Part shown: one piece after another, positions 1 through 7,300 of the stretch
Layout of the letters: every line of letters begins with the position of its first letter
Numbering within the stretch: position 1 is the stretch's first letter
Source of the DNA: Thermoplasmata archaeon
Lineage (GTDB): Archaea; Thermoplasmatota; Thermoplasmata; Thermoplasmatales; Thermoplasmataceae
Reading direction: 5' to 3'
Assembly (NCBI GenBank): GCA_021793945.1
Contig: JAJYRT010000086.1
Coordinates: 1 to 7,713, forward strand
Length of the DNA: 7,713 bases
Program-made: the position numbers and the translations under genes
Notes under the pieces: model-generated
Told to the model about the DNA's origin: nothing
Databases searched by the model: none
Seen by the model: only the letters and a program-made list of their open reading frames with translations

Positions 1-2
1 TT

Positions 3-128
3 GGGAACGGCAGATTCTCAGTAACCTCATATACGCCATATGTATGGGAAGGGTTAGTGATAATGGTAGGATATCTGGTCATAAGCCTGGTTGTCTCAAT
101 CATAATATACAACAGGCGTGAAATTTAA
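3..128 (+). CDS. C-terminal end of a membrane protein, possibly an ABC-2 type permease (partial, 5' end outside window)
   Basis: An open frame enters from the left edge and stops at TAA 126-128, giving 41 visible residues. A short polar stretch (SVTSYTPYVWEG) leads into a single hydrophobic helix of about 20 residues (LVIMVGYLVISLVVSIII) and ends in the basic tail YNRREI. A last helix followed by a short Arg-rich cytoplasmic tail is typical of the final membrane span of ABC-2 type exporter permeases, which often end in a '(F/Y)xRRE' tail. A C-terminally anchored binding protein for the downstream sugar importer is the main alternative. However, the Ser/Thr-rich linker usually found before such anchors is not visible. 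The stop is followed by a T-tract and a new promoter, so it is probably not co-transcribed with the importer. The frame is well supported; the family is a guess from one helix. Confidence 0.6.
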   Translation, partial: GNGRFSVTSYTPYVWEGLVIMVGYLVISLVVSIIIYNRREI

Positions 129-142
129 GTCACCTAAAATTC

Positions 143-152
143 CTATTTTTTT
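143..152 (+). terminator. T-rich terminator after the upstream gene
   Basis: A run of seven T (146-152), preceded by CTA, lies 14-24 bases past the stop of the upstream membrane gene. Archaeal RNA polymerase commonly terminates at such T-tracts without a hairpin. Its position before a TATA-box promoter fits a transcription boundary. Confidence 0.45.
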
Positions 153-159
153 CAAGAGT

Positions 160-175
160 CAGGGATGCAGCCCTG
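160..175. promoter_or_regulatory. Inverted repeat CAGGG-N6-CCCTG, candidate operator
   Basis: CAGGG (160-164) and CCCTG (171-175) are perfect 5-bp inverted arms around a 6-base spacer. They sit between the T-tract and the TATA box, about 60-75 bases before the chosen start of the importer operon. It could be a binding site for a dimeric regulator controlling sugar uptake, or a weak hairpin belonging to the upstream terminator. A 5-bp arm can arise by chance, so support is limited. Confidence 0.25.
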
Positions 176-191
176 TCAATCATTATCATCA

Positions 192-210
192 TTTTTTAAA
201 AAAATATATA
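192..210 (+). promoter_or_regulatory. Archaeal TATA box / promoter of the sugar importer operon
   Basis: A purely AT stretch (TTTTTAAA then AAAATATATA) is the only strong box-A-like element in the spacer. Archaeal transcription usually starts about 25 bases after the box centre. The ATATATA part (204-210) would start RNA near 232-236, giving a nearly leaderless message on ATG 236. The TTTTTAAA part (192-199) would start it near 220-222, leaving the AAGGA at 226-230 as a ribosome binding site. Both readings exclude the in-frame ATG at 218 and favour the start at 236. Confidence 0.6.
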
Positions 211-235
211 TCATGTAATGCACATAAGGATACAC

Positions 236-1111
236 ATGGATTCTGAATTCGCTGGCATCAGGGAGAGACGATTAAAGATAAGAAGGAAGCACCTCGTGTA
301 CGTTCTCTTTGCTTTGCCGGCCATTGCTTATGTTATTGGACTTTCAATAATTCCCGCTATTACTGTAGTTTACCAGAGCTTTCTTGTCGGCGGAAAATTT
401 TCCCTTTATAACTATTCTGTATTGCCAAGCTACGGGCTTTACTCGTCAATAGGTAACACTCTTATAGTAAGCGTAGGTGCGCTGCTTATACAACTGGTTC
501 TCGCACTTGCCATAGCAATGGTTATGATGAAGCCCTTTGCAGGGAGCAAGATATTTTCATCAATAGTCATAATCCCCTTCGGGATTTCAACAATTGTCAG
601 CGCTTTCATTTTCAGCCTGATTTTCACCAATGTTGGCGGGTTTGCCAATGGAGTGTTGGTCGCTTTTGGCTTTAAGCCGGTTGTCTGGTTCTCTTCCTCC
701 ATATCAGATCTGGGAGTGGTCATGTTTTCTGATTTCTGGAAGAACACACCTCTCGTGGCGCTTATACTGTATGGCGGGCTGTCCTCTGTCTCGCCAACAC
801 TTTACGAGGCTGCTTCCGTAGATGGCGCTGGTGCCTTCAATCGGTTTACGCACATAACGCTACCTGCAATAGCTCCTCTGATATCAATAGCCTTACTTGT
901 AAGGGGCGTCAGTGAATTTAACATATTTGCCCTGCCTCTTGTCCTTATAGGTTATCACCCCCTGATTCTAAACACCCTCATCTATGAAAACTATTCAACG
1001 CTTGCGACAAGACCAATTTCATATGCGGCGGCTACGGTACTGCTGCTCATAATCATGGCGTATTCCATATTCGTCCTGAAGATAGGGGGTGCCAAGCAGT
1101 ATGCCAAGTAA
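236..1111 (+). CDS. Sugar ABC transporter permease, MalF/UgpA type
   Basis: One of two membrane subunits forming the channel of a carbohydrate uptake ABC transporter in the cytoplasmic membrane. The protein has 291 residues, the normal size for this family. It has a basic N-terminus (RERRLKIRRKH) and about six hydrophobic segments. The cytoplasmic coupling loop that docks on the ATPase is intact: EAASVDGAGAF begins at E191, followed by ITLP, matching the family pattern EAA-xx-DGA-x(n)-I-LP. ATG 236 was chosen because AAGGA lies 5 bases upstream and the TATA box places the RNA start past the alternative in-frame ATG at 218, which would add six residues (MHIRIH). It is the first gene of the operon, and its end overlaps the next permease by 11 bases. 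The exact sugar cannot be read from the sequence. Family assignment is firm. Confidence 0.93.
   Translation: MDSEFAGIRERRLKIRRKHLVYVLFALPAIAYVIGLSIIPAITVVYQSFLVGGKFSLYNYSVLPSYGLYSSIGNTLIVSVGALLIQLVLALAIAMVMMKPFAGSKIFSSIVIIPFGISTIVSAFIFSLIFTNVGGFANGVLVAFGFKPVVWFSSSISDLGVVMFSDFWKNTPLVALILYGGLSSVSPTLYEAASVDGAGAFNRFTHITLPAIAPLISIALLVRGVSEFNIFALPLVLIGYHPLILNTLIYENYSTLATRPISYAAATVLLLIIMAYSIFVLKIGGAKQYAK
1085..1091 (+). promoter_or_regulatory. Shine-Dalgarno site deciding the start of the second permease
   Basis: GGGGGTG is one G-U wobble away from the archaeal consensus GGAGGTG and lies 9 bases before ATG 1101. The competing GTG start at 1089 overlaps this site and has no ribosome binding site of its own, so ATG 1101 is preferred. 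The site lies inside the end of the first permease gene, as expected for coupled translation. Confidence 0.6.
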
Positions 1112-1925
1112 GACGAATTACCTAATTTACATCGCCGTTGTCCTGCTTGCACTTCTCTTCTTTTATCCCTTCTGGGTCCTCTTCCTGATTGCCTTTGAGC
1201 CAACCAAGCTCACCTTCGGCCTAATATATCCACTGCAATTCCCTCTTGAAATAACCTTTAGCAACATTGTCAACTCTTTCTATCAGGTTGATCTTCTCGG
1301 CCCTTTAATCAGGAGCCTTGAAGTAGCATTCATTGTAGGGGCGCTCGCGCTCCTTCTCGGGATTCCCGCCGGTTATGGCATTGCTAAGCTTACTGCAAAG
1401 ATATCAAACAAAATCATAGCGTTCCTTTTCATAATAAACATGATGCCTGGACTGGTAATTGCCATACCCATATCCCTCTATTTTTATTCTGCACACCTGG
1501 AGAATACTGTTCTTGGAGTAGCGCTTGCCCAGGAACTTGTAGTCCTTCCGCTTACAGTCTTCATAATAATGGGCGGATTCAGGTCCTTGCCCCGGGACCT
1601 GGAAAACCAGGCGCGGGTCGATGGCGCACCATTAAGCTCCACATTTGCCAGGATTCTCCTTCCCCTCATCAGGGTTCCCATCCTCATTGCATTTATACTT
1701 TCATGGATGACTTCGTGGGATGAATTTACCTACGCATTCATCATTGCCCCCATTGTCCCGACAGACTCAACTTTCCCTGTGGCATTGTATAATTACGTAA
1801 CAAGGGATCTTCCGCTCCAGTCGGCGACATTTGCTCTTGTTGCCACAGTGCCAGTAATCATTCTGGTAGTTGTATTCCAGAAATATCTCAAGGGGCAGTA
1901 TCTATCCGGAGGACTGATTGGATGA
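1101..1925 (+). CDS. Sugar ABC transporter permease, MalG/UgpE type
   Basis: The second channel subunit of the importer, partner of the MalF-type gene. From ATG 1101 it has 274 residues, typical for MalG-type proteins; GTG 1089 would add four (VPSS). The first membrane helix follows almost at once (YLIYIAVVLLALLFFYPFWVLF), with about six segments in all. The coupling loop is recognisable as ENQARVDGA starting at E168, followed by ILLP. Compared with the usual EEAARIDGA, the 'EAA' core reads NQA, so the normally conserved glutamate at that site is replaced while DGA and LP remain. The C-terminus (QKYLKGQYLSGGLIG) matches the family pattern of ending in 'L..G...GavKG'. The stop TGA overlaps the ATG of the ATPase gene (ATGA). 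Family assignment is firm; substrate unknown. Confidence 0.93.
   Translation: MPSKTNYLIYIAVVLLALLFFYPFWVLFLIAFEPTKLTFGLIYPLQFPLEITFSNIVNSFYQVDLLGPLIRSLEVAFIVGALALLLGIPAGYGIAKLTAKISNKIIAFLFIINMMPGLVIAIPISLYFYSAHLENTVLGVALAQELVVLPLTVFIIMGGFRSLPRDLENQARVDGAPLSSTFARILLPLIRVPILIAFILSWMTSWDEFTYAFIIAPIVPTDSTFPVALYNYVTRDLPLQSATFALVATVPVIILVVVFQKYLKGQYLSGGLIG
1908..1912 (+). promoter_or_regulatory. Shine-Dalgarno site of the ATPase gene
   Basis: GGAGG lies 9 bases before ATG 1922, inside the end of the second permease gene. It supports 1922 over the next in-frame ATG at 1934. Confidence 0.6.
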
Positions 1926-2998
1926 ACGTCAAAATGAAATATGAAAATGTATATAAATACTATAGAAGCAGCAAGATTCTCAATAAGCTTGATCTTGAGA
2001 TTTACGATGGGGAATTCCTTGTTGTACTGGGACCATCAGGTACTGGAAAGACTACTTTGTTAAGGGTTACTGTTGGAATCGAGGATCTGACAGCAGGAAA
2101 GATTCTCATGGACGGGGTCGACATAAGCAAGCTTCCACCGAATAAGAGGAACATCGCCATGGTTTTCCAGAACTATGCCCTGTATCCAAACATGACTGCA
2201 TACCAGAACATAGCTTTCCCGCTGAAGATGGCAAGGAAATCAAGAACCGAGATAAAGAAGAAAGTGAGTGAGATATCCGAGACCCTTAAAATAGCCGAGG
2301 TACTGGAAAAGAATGTCACACTCCTGAGCGGAGGCCAGAAGCAGCGTGTGGCACTGGCACGAGCCCTCGTCCGGGACCCAAAAATCTTCCTGCTCGATGA
2401 ACCCCTTAGTAATCTCGACGCAAGGGTAAGGGTCGTTGCAAGGAGTGAATTGAAGAAGATACAGAAAGAGCTGGGTCACACCTTCGTTTACGTTACTCAT
2501 GACCAGTCCGAGGCAGGTAGCCTGTCAGATCGGGTTGCAATACTTCGGTCTGGCAGGATAGAACAGATAGGAACGTATGAAGAGCTTCTGGATGAACCCC
2601 GCAGCACATGGGTGGGCGACTTTATTGGAGATCATCCCATGAATTTTATCGATGGCGAAAGGTTCGGCTTACGAAAGGGAACCCTTGGTTTCAGGGATTC
2701 ATGGGCTACCATTGGGGAAGGTGAGATAGGCGGAACAGTCCAGTTATGCCAGCTCGGCGAGGAGAGTTACCATGTACAGTGCTCCCTTGACAGTTCAGAT
2801 GGAAATCATGCCGTGGACTACGATGAAGATGAGGTTCTAAGTGATCTACCGGTCAATACAAATGATTTTCTCAGATCGACTGTAAGCGTTAGATCTTCCC
2901 GGAAATTCACGGTTGGAGAACATATACGTTTTCACCTGAACAAATTCAACGTTTATGATACCGATGGAAAGCTGATTGAATCAGTGAAGGCAAAATGA
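1922..2998 (+). CDS. Sugar ABC transporter ATP-binding protein, MalK/UgpC type
   Basis: The ATPase that drives the importer, acting as a dimer on the cytoplasmic face. All nucleotide-binding motifs are present: Walker A GPSGTGKT (37-44), Q-loop Q83, signature LSGGQ (135-139), Walker B IFLLDE (155-160, catalytic E160), D-loop NLDA (164-167) and H-loop H193. From about residue 235 a C-terminal OB-fold (TOBE-like) regulatory domain follows, with the hallmark FIGDHPMNFIDG (234-245) and a closing strand FNVYDTDGKLI. At 358 residues it is normal for MalK/UgpC and much longer than simple ABC ATPases, which marks it as a carbohydrate-importer subunit. Small departures from the usual text are EAGSLSD for EAMTLAD after the H-loop and an acidic stretch DYDEDE near 299-304. 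It overlaps both neighbours by ATGA. Confidence 0.95.
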   Translation: MNVKMKYENVYKYYRSSKILNKLDLEIYDGEFLVVLGPSGTGKTTLLRVTVGIEDLTAGKILMDGVDISKLPPNKRNIAMVFQNYALYPNMTAYQNIAFPLKMARKSRTEIKKKVSEISETLKIAEVLEKNVTLLSGGQKQRVALARALVRDPKIFLLDEPLSNLDARVRVVARSELKKIQKELGHTFVYVTHDQSEAGSLSDRVAILRSGRIEQIGTYEELLDEPRSTWVGDFIGDHPMNFIDGERFGLRKGTLGFRDSWATIGEGEIGGTVQLCQLGEESYHVQCSLDSSDGNHAVDYDEDEVLSDLPVNTNDFLRSTVSVRSSRKFTVGEHIRFHLNKFNVYDTDGKLIESVKAK

Positions 2999-4170
2999 CA
3001 TCTTCTCCAAACCTGATGGAGCAGTTGAGGATGCTCAGAAGCCCGGAAGGGTGGCTTTATGCAGGACTGCCAAAGTTTCGTGCAATATTCGGAAGAGACT
3101 CGATTATTTCATCAATGGAGTATCTTGGAGCAGACAACTCCATAGCCGCTTCAACTCTTCTTGCCCTAATGCGCCTTCAGGGAAAGAAATATGACCCTGT
3201 GAGTATGGAATGTCCCGGAAAAATAATACATGAGAACCAGACTGATCCTGCACTGATCGAGAGCAGATCCAGAACTGTTCCGTGGTTGAAGTCAGGAAAG
3301 AATTATTTCTCAGTTGACAGCACACCCCTGTATGTAATATTGGCCGAAATGCTATATTCTGTGGAAAAGGAAGCTATGAGCCAGGAAATAGGAAAATCAG
3401 TGGCCGAGGCTCTTTCCTGGATCATCAGGGATGGCATGAACGGATCCTTCCTGTCTTACAGGAAACCGCCGCAGGATTCTGGGCTACTATCCCAGAGCTG
3501 GCGAGATGGAATAGGTTCAATGCTTGAACAGATGAAGTCTCCGGTAAGTGTCATAGGTGTACAGGGATACGCATATCGGGCTTTGCGCAAAACAAGAGAA
3601 TTGTTCCCAGGCGAATTCTTCGAGGATCATTCCACGTTGACTGAAGCCATAGACGATGCCCTGAGCTTTCTTCAGGAAAATGTATATGATTATTTCAGTC
3701 TGTATGACGAAAACTACCTTGGGCTCGCAATAGATGGAGATGGAGTCTTAAACCAGGCGATAACCAGCGACCCTGGGCACCTCCTTTTTTCCGGCATACT
3801 GACAAGAAGCCAGGAGGAATCCATAGTGGGCAGGCTGTTTGAATCTGATTTAATGACAGATTACGGCATAAGATGCCTTTCATCAAAGGACAGAAATTTT
3901 GATCCCAGGGCATACCAGAGAGGTTCAGTTTGGCCACACGACAACTGGATTATTGCAATCGGGCTGAAAGAATGTGGATTTAGCAAGGAATATGCCGAAT
4001 TGAGGGAACGAATGATCAGAGCGTCGGAATTCATTGGCGGATTGCCGGAATATTTTGGCGTATCGCTGGATGGGCACATCCTGCAGACATCAAGGATGAG
4101 AATTAAGCCCTGTTTTCCGCAGGCATGGTCCACAGGCGCATTGCATTATTTCACTTCCCATGAAAAGTAA
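2995..4170 (+). CDS. Cytoplasmic six-hairpin glycosidase, amylo-alpha-1,6-glucosidase / GH63-like, catalytic domain only
   Basis: A predicted alpha-glycosidase with an (alpha/alpha)6 barrel. It has no signal peptide, so it should work in the cytosol on sugar brought in by the importer. Motifs resemble the catalytic half of archaeal and actinobacterial 'glycogen debranching enzyme' homologues: FGRDS (32-36), PGKIIHE (74-80), SVDSTPLY (106-113), SQSWRDG (166-172), VQGYAY (189-194), GHLLFSGI (261-268), GSVWPHDN (310-317), LPEYFG (350-355) and PQAWSTGAL (375-383). By analogy to clan members, D171 is a candidate general acid and E352 a candidate base; this is inference. At 391 residues it lacks the roughly 200-300-residue N-terminal beta domain usual in that family; the barrel begins within 30 residues of the start. 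ATG 2995 overlaps the ATPase stop (ATGA); ATG 3016 (M8) is a weaker alternative. Likely substrates are alpha-linked oligosaccharides, but linkage specificity cannot be read. Confidence 0.88.
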   Translation: MTSSPNLMEQLRMLRSPEGWLYAGLPKFRAIFGRDSIISSMEYLGADNSIAASTLLALMRLQGKKYDPVSMECPGKIIHENQTDPALIESRSRTVPWLKSGKNYFSVDSTPLYVILAEMLYSVEKEAMSQEIGKSVAEALSWIIRDGMNGSFLSYRKPPQDSGLLSQSWRDGIGSMLEQMKSPVSVIGVQGYAYRALRKTRELFPGEFFEDHSTLTEAIDDALSFLQENVYDYFSLYDENYLGLAIDGDGVLNQAITSDPGHLLFSGILTRSQEESIVGRLFESDLMTDYGIRCLSSKDRNFDPRAYQRGSVWPHDNWIIAIGLKECGFSKEYAELRERMIRASEFIGGLPEYFGVSLDGHILQTSRMRIKPCFPQAWSTGALHYFTSHEK

Positions 4171-4180
4171 GATAATGTTG

Positions 4181-4252
4181 TCAGTTTTCATTTTCAGGCT
4201 TCACGTAATTGTAATTCCTGAAAGTCACATTGAATGAGTGTACGCCTATCAT
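4181..4252 (-). pseudogene. Possible remnant coding stretch or micro-ORF in the convergent spacer
   Basis: On the minus strand, ATG 4252-4250 opens a 23-codon frame ending at TGA 4183-4181. It reads MIGVHSFNVTFRNYNYVK and then PENEN. The same frame is open upstream to about 4360, so the ORF extends well past the ATG without a start. The text looks protein-like (alternating hydrophobic and polar residues, few repeats) and could be the tail of a broken gene, but I recognise no family. It lies downstream of the surface-protein terminator and has no well-placed ribosome binding site (GGTGA is only 2 bases from the ATG). Chance is a real alternative. Confidence 0.2.
4184..4195 (+). terminator. T-rich terminator of the importer operon
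   Basis: GTTTTCATTTTC, two runs of four T, begins 13 bases after the glycosidase stop codon. This is the usual form and position of an archaeal T-tract terminator. It is short and interrupted, so confidence is modest. Confidence 0.35.
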
Positions 4253-4292
4253 TTCACCAACGGCATTACACCGACAATTCAGACCAGATTTT

Positions 4293-4317
4293 GAGAAATA
4301 GAGAATAGAAAAAATTG
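4293..4317 (-). terminator. T-rich terminator of the surface-protein gene
   Basis: On the minus strand, starting about 24 bases past the TAA of the surface-protein gene, the sequence is pyrimidine-rich with a run of six T (A-tract 4309-4314 on the plus strand) followed by further T-rich clusters. This fits an archaeal T-tract terminator and insulates the convergent genes. Confidence 0.45.
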
Positions 4318-4340
4318 TAGGCAGGAAGTTATTCCAGGCG

Positions 4341-7300
4341 TTACTTCTTCCTGCGTATCCTTAGAAAATACATGGCAACTCCTGCGGCTGTGGAAACAAG
4401 TATAACTGAGGCTATAATTTCAATATCTGCAACAGGAAGGCCCAAGGAGGAGTTGCTGAATTTTATATCGGTGATTGCCCCTCCCCTGACACTCACGCTG
4501 CCAGTGCCATTAGTTATGCTGTATCCGGACATTCCACTTACGGTGTAGGAATATGTCCCATTTGGCAACTGCACCACTATCTCATCAGTGGTAGAGTTGT
4601 ACATTGTGCCATTTATGCTAACGAACCACTTCGTTCCAGAGGGAAGTCCAGTTTCCTTTATGTCAACAGCATACTTGATCAAGCTGAAACTTGCCTGGAT
4701 GGCTTCAGGGGCTCCGCTTAGTGTAAATGTTCCAGGTGTGCCGCTGAAAGATGAATTGCCGCTGACCAAGGTGTAGGAATACAGTGTGTTATTCTCAGCG
4801 GAGAATGTTATGGAGGTTCCTGTTGTAGTAAATATCTCGCCATTGCTTAGCTTCAATGTCCATGTTGTACCTGCATGCAGACCCTTTTCGGTCACTGTAA
4901 CGCTGTAATACGTTTGCGGAGAAATTACTGTGATAGTTTCACTTGACAGGTCCACGGCATATATTTTCTGGTTCGAGCTATTAAGTATCATGGATATGGC
5001 TGAGGAGGAGTTTAGGCCGGGGAAGCTGCTGATCACCTTTCCGGATTCCGGATCGTAGACAGTGAAATTTCCATAGGAATATTGCGAGAATGTTGCAGCA
5101 GAACTGAAGTACATATATCCGTTGATTTGGTCATATACACCTCCGGTAACTATGTTCCCGGAATATGTTCTGCCTCCCAGGCTGCTGACAAGGTCAACAG
5201 ATGCTGTTACTGTTCCCGTGCTTTCATTGAAGACCTCCACAAACCCGGCATTGTCACCGGAAATATAGAGCACTCCTGGTTCCCCGGCAATGACCTGAAA
5301 AGCAACAAAGCCGCTGGTGAAGGTAAACTGGCTGACTGATCTCGTAGTGGTATTGAGCTCAATTAAGCTGCTTCCAGAATTATTAAGCATGAATAGATTC
5401 TGGTGATATGGTAACATTACTGTATTGCTCAGATCCGGACTCACGGTGAAATTCTTTACAACCCCTGTATTTACGTTCACACCAAAAACAGAGCCTGTAG
5501 CATTGGCTGCATAAACTACGTCTCCGATCCCGCTTAACATGCTTGTGAGTTCGCCTGGCAAATGTACCACGCTGCCAATAGTTCCGTTGTCTGGAAAGAC
5601 AGAAGCCAGTACGTTGTAGAAATTGTCAACGACGTAGAACATTGAATTGATTGGGTCAAAGTAGGCCGAAATCGGAGAAACCAAGGAGAAACTCTGGTTG
5701 AGGGGTTTGTAGTCAGATGCTAAGAGGGTTTTGTCTGAAGTGTTGTAGACCTGAATGAATGCATGCGATCCTGCATGAACCGGTATAAACATGATCCCAA
5801 GGGCTGGATCATAGGCACTGTAGAATGAACTAGTAGATGAGGTTACAGGGATGTATGAATCTCCAGAATAGGAGGCGCCGCTGTAAAGGCTCACTGTACT
5901 GCTCACGGATCCATACGTCTGGCTGTGAGGAGATTGGAAGTACAAGTTCTGCGAAATGTTGGAACCTGACACAGATACAAGAAGGCTTGAAGGATATGCT
6001 TCATACCCCTCAGATCCTGTAATGTTAACCTCATAAGTTCCAGGTAAGAGCTTGAGTTGGGTGATATTTGAAAAAGAAGAATATGTCTTTCCACCGATAG
6101 CAACAGACCACTTCACACCTGACGGTATGCCAGTCTCGGTGAAGTTTACATCATATTGTCGATTATCATATAATAGCGTTTCTCCTGAACCGTTGACAAC
6201 GAAAAATCCGTGAATTGAAGGCACACCACTATAGCTTGTGGAAATGTTAAGGTCATACGTGCCATTAGACAAAGGAAGAAATACGGACTGGTTGGATAGC
6301 TGTGTTGATCTGTACACCCGTGCAAGCGCGCTGTCTATTGATGGCTGTATCTGTACATTCCAGGTGTTTCCAGCTGGTATCAGATTGCCAACCTTGACTG
6401 AAACATTGAAAGTCTGCGCAGGCGAAATTTCTTCCAGATAACCACTGGAATCTGCTGCCAGAAGTATCTGTACACCGGGTATGTAAGTCATAAGTCCCGC
6501 ACCCGAGAGTGAAACGGCGTTGATTGAGCCAACAGTTTCATTTAGCAACGGGTTAAATATCGTGATATTGTCTGTGCTCGATTGCATTATGTAAATTAAC
6601 CCGTTTGACGGGTTCAGAGCTATGCTCTGCTGCGGGCTTCCCAACGGTACGGTGTAAAATGGAGTGGCTTCATTGACCTTATAGTTTATTTTTTCTTCAT
6701 TAATTATAAACATGCTGTTATTGTTGCTATTGGTTATGTAAATGGAATTTGTATAGGGATCATAAATCACCTGGGATGGAAATGATCCGGCGACACCGTA
6801 CGGATATATGTTTACATAACTGCTTGCGTTAATTACATGGATATTGGCATCTTCCTGCCCGACGTAGACCTGATTCGTAACATTACTGTATGTTAGCGTC
6901 TTTGGTGATATACCTACTCCAAGATTCTGCACTATACCATAGGTGCTCAAGCTCATCACTCCAACATCGTTGTTGCTTGCGAAGGCAATAAACAATGTGT
7001 TATTGCGGATGTCGTAGGCAAGTCCATCTGGTGCTGCATATGGCAAAATCACAGTTTTCAACACAGCATTTGACTCGGGATTTATCAGGACCACTTCTCC
7101 AGGGTTTGTATTGATAGCCGCAAACACGGTATTATTGCCATAAGCAACTGAACTAACCGGGCCAGGCATTTCAATAGATTTAACAAGGATGCCATTCAGG
7201 GAATATACGTTTACAAAATTGCCAGAATTATCTGAAACGTATAGCAGGTGATTATTGGGGTCGAAGGCAATGGAGTTTGGCGCAGGAGAATCAAGAAAAG

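Noticed and set aside
179..197. ATCATT/ATCATC short direct repeats before the TATA box
   Set aside because: Simple AT-rich spacer sequence; too few and too short to call an operator or iteron.
439..747. Minus-strand open frame of 102 codons inside the first permease
   Set aside because: It lies entirely antisense to a clear MalF-type gene, and its translation has no recognisable motif. The other antisense frames of 60-90 codons within the operon were dropped for the same reason.
1598..1611. Perfect hairpin CCTGG-AAAA-CCAGG inside the second permease gene
   Set aside because: It falls in the conserved coupling loop and is explained by coding. The stem is only 5 bp with no T-tract after it, so it is unlikely to act as a terminator.
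4175..4237. Plus-strand 20-codon frame directly after the glycosidase
   Set aside because: Too short, no ribosome binding site, and the exact complement of the slightly more protein-like minus-strand frame. It also runs across the likely terminator.
5082..5339. Plus-strand open frame of 85 codons within the surface-protein gene
   Set aside because: Antisense to a well-supported propeller domain; low-complexity and cysteine-rich translation typical of a shadow frame; no promoter or ribosome binding site seen.
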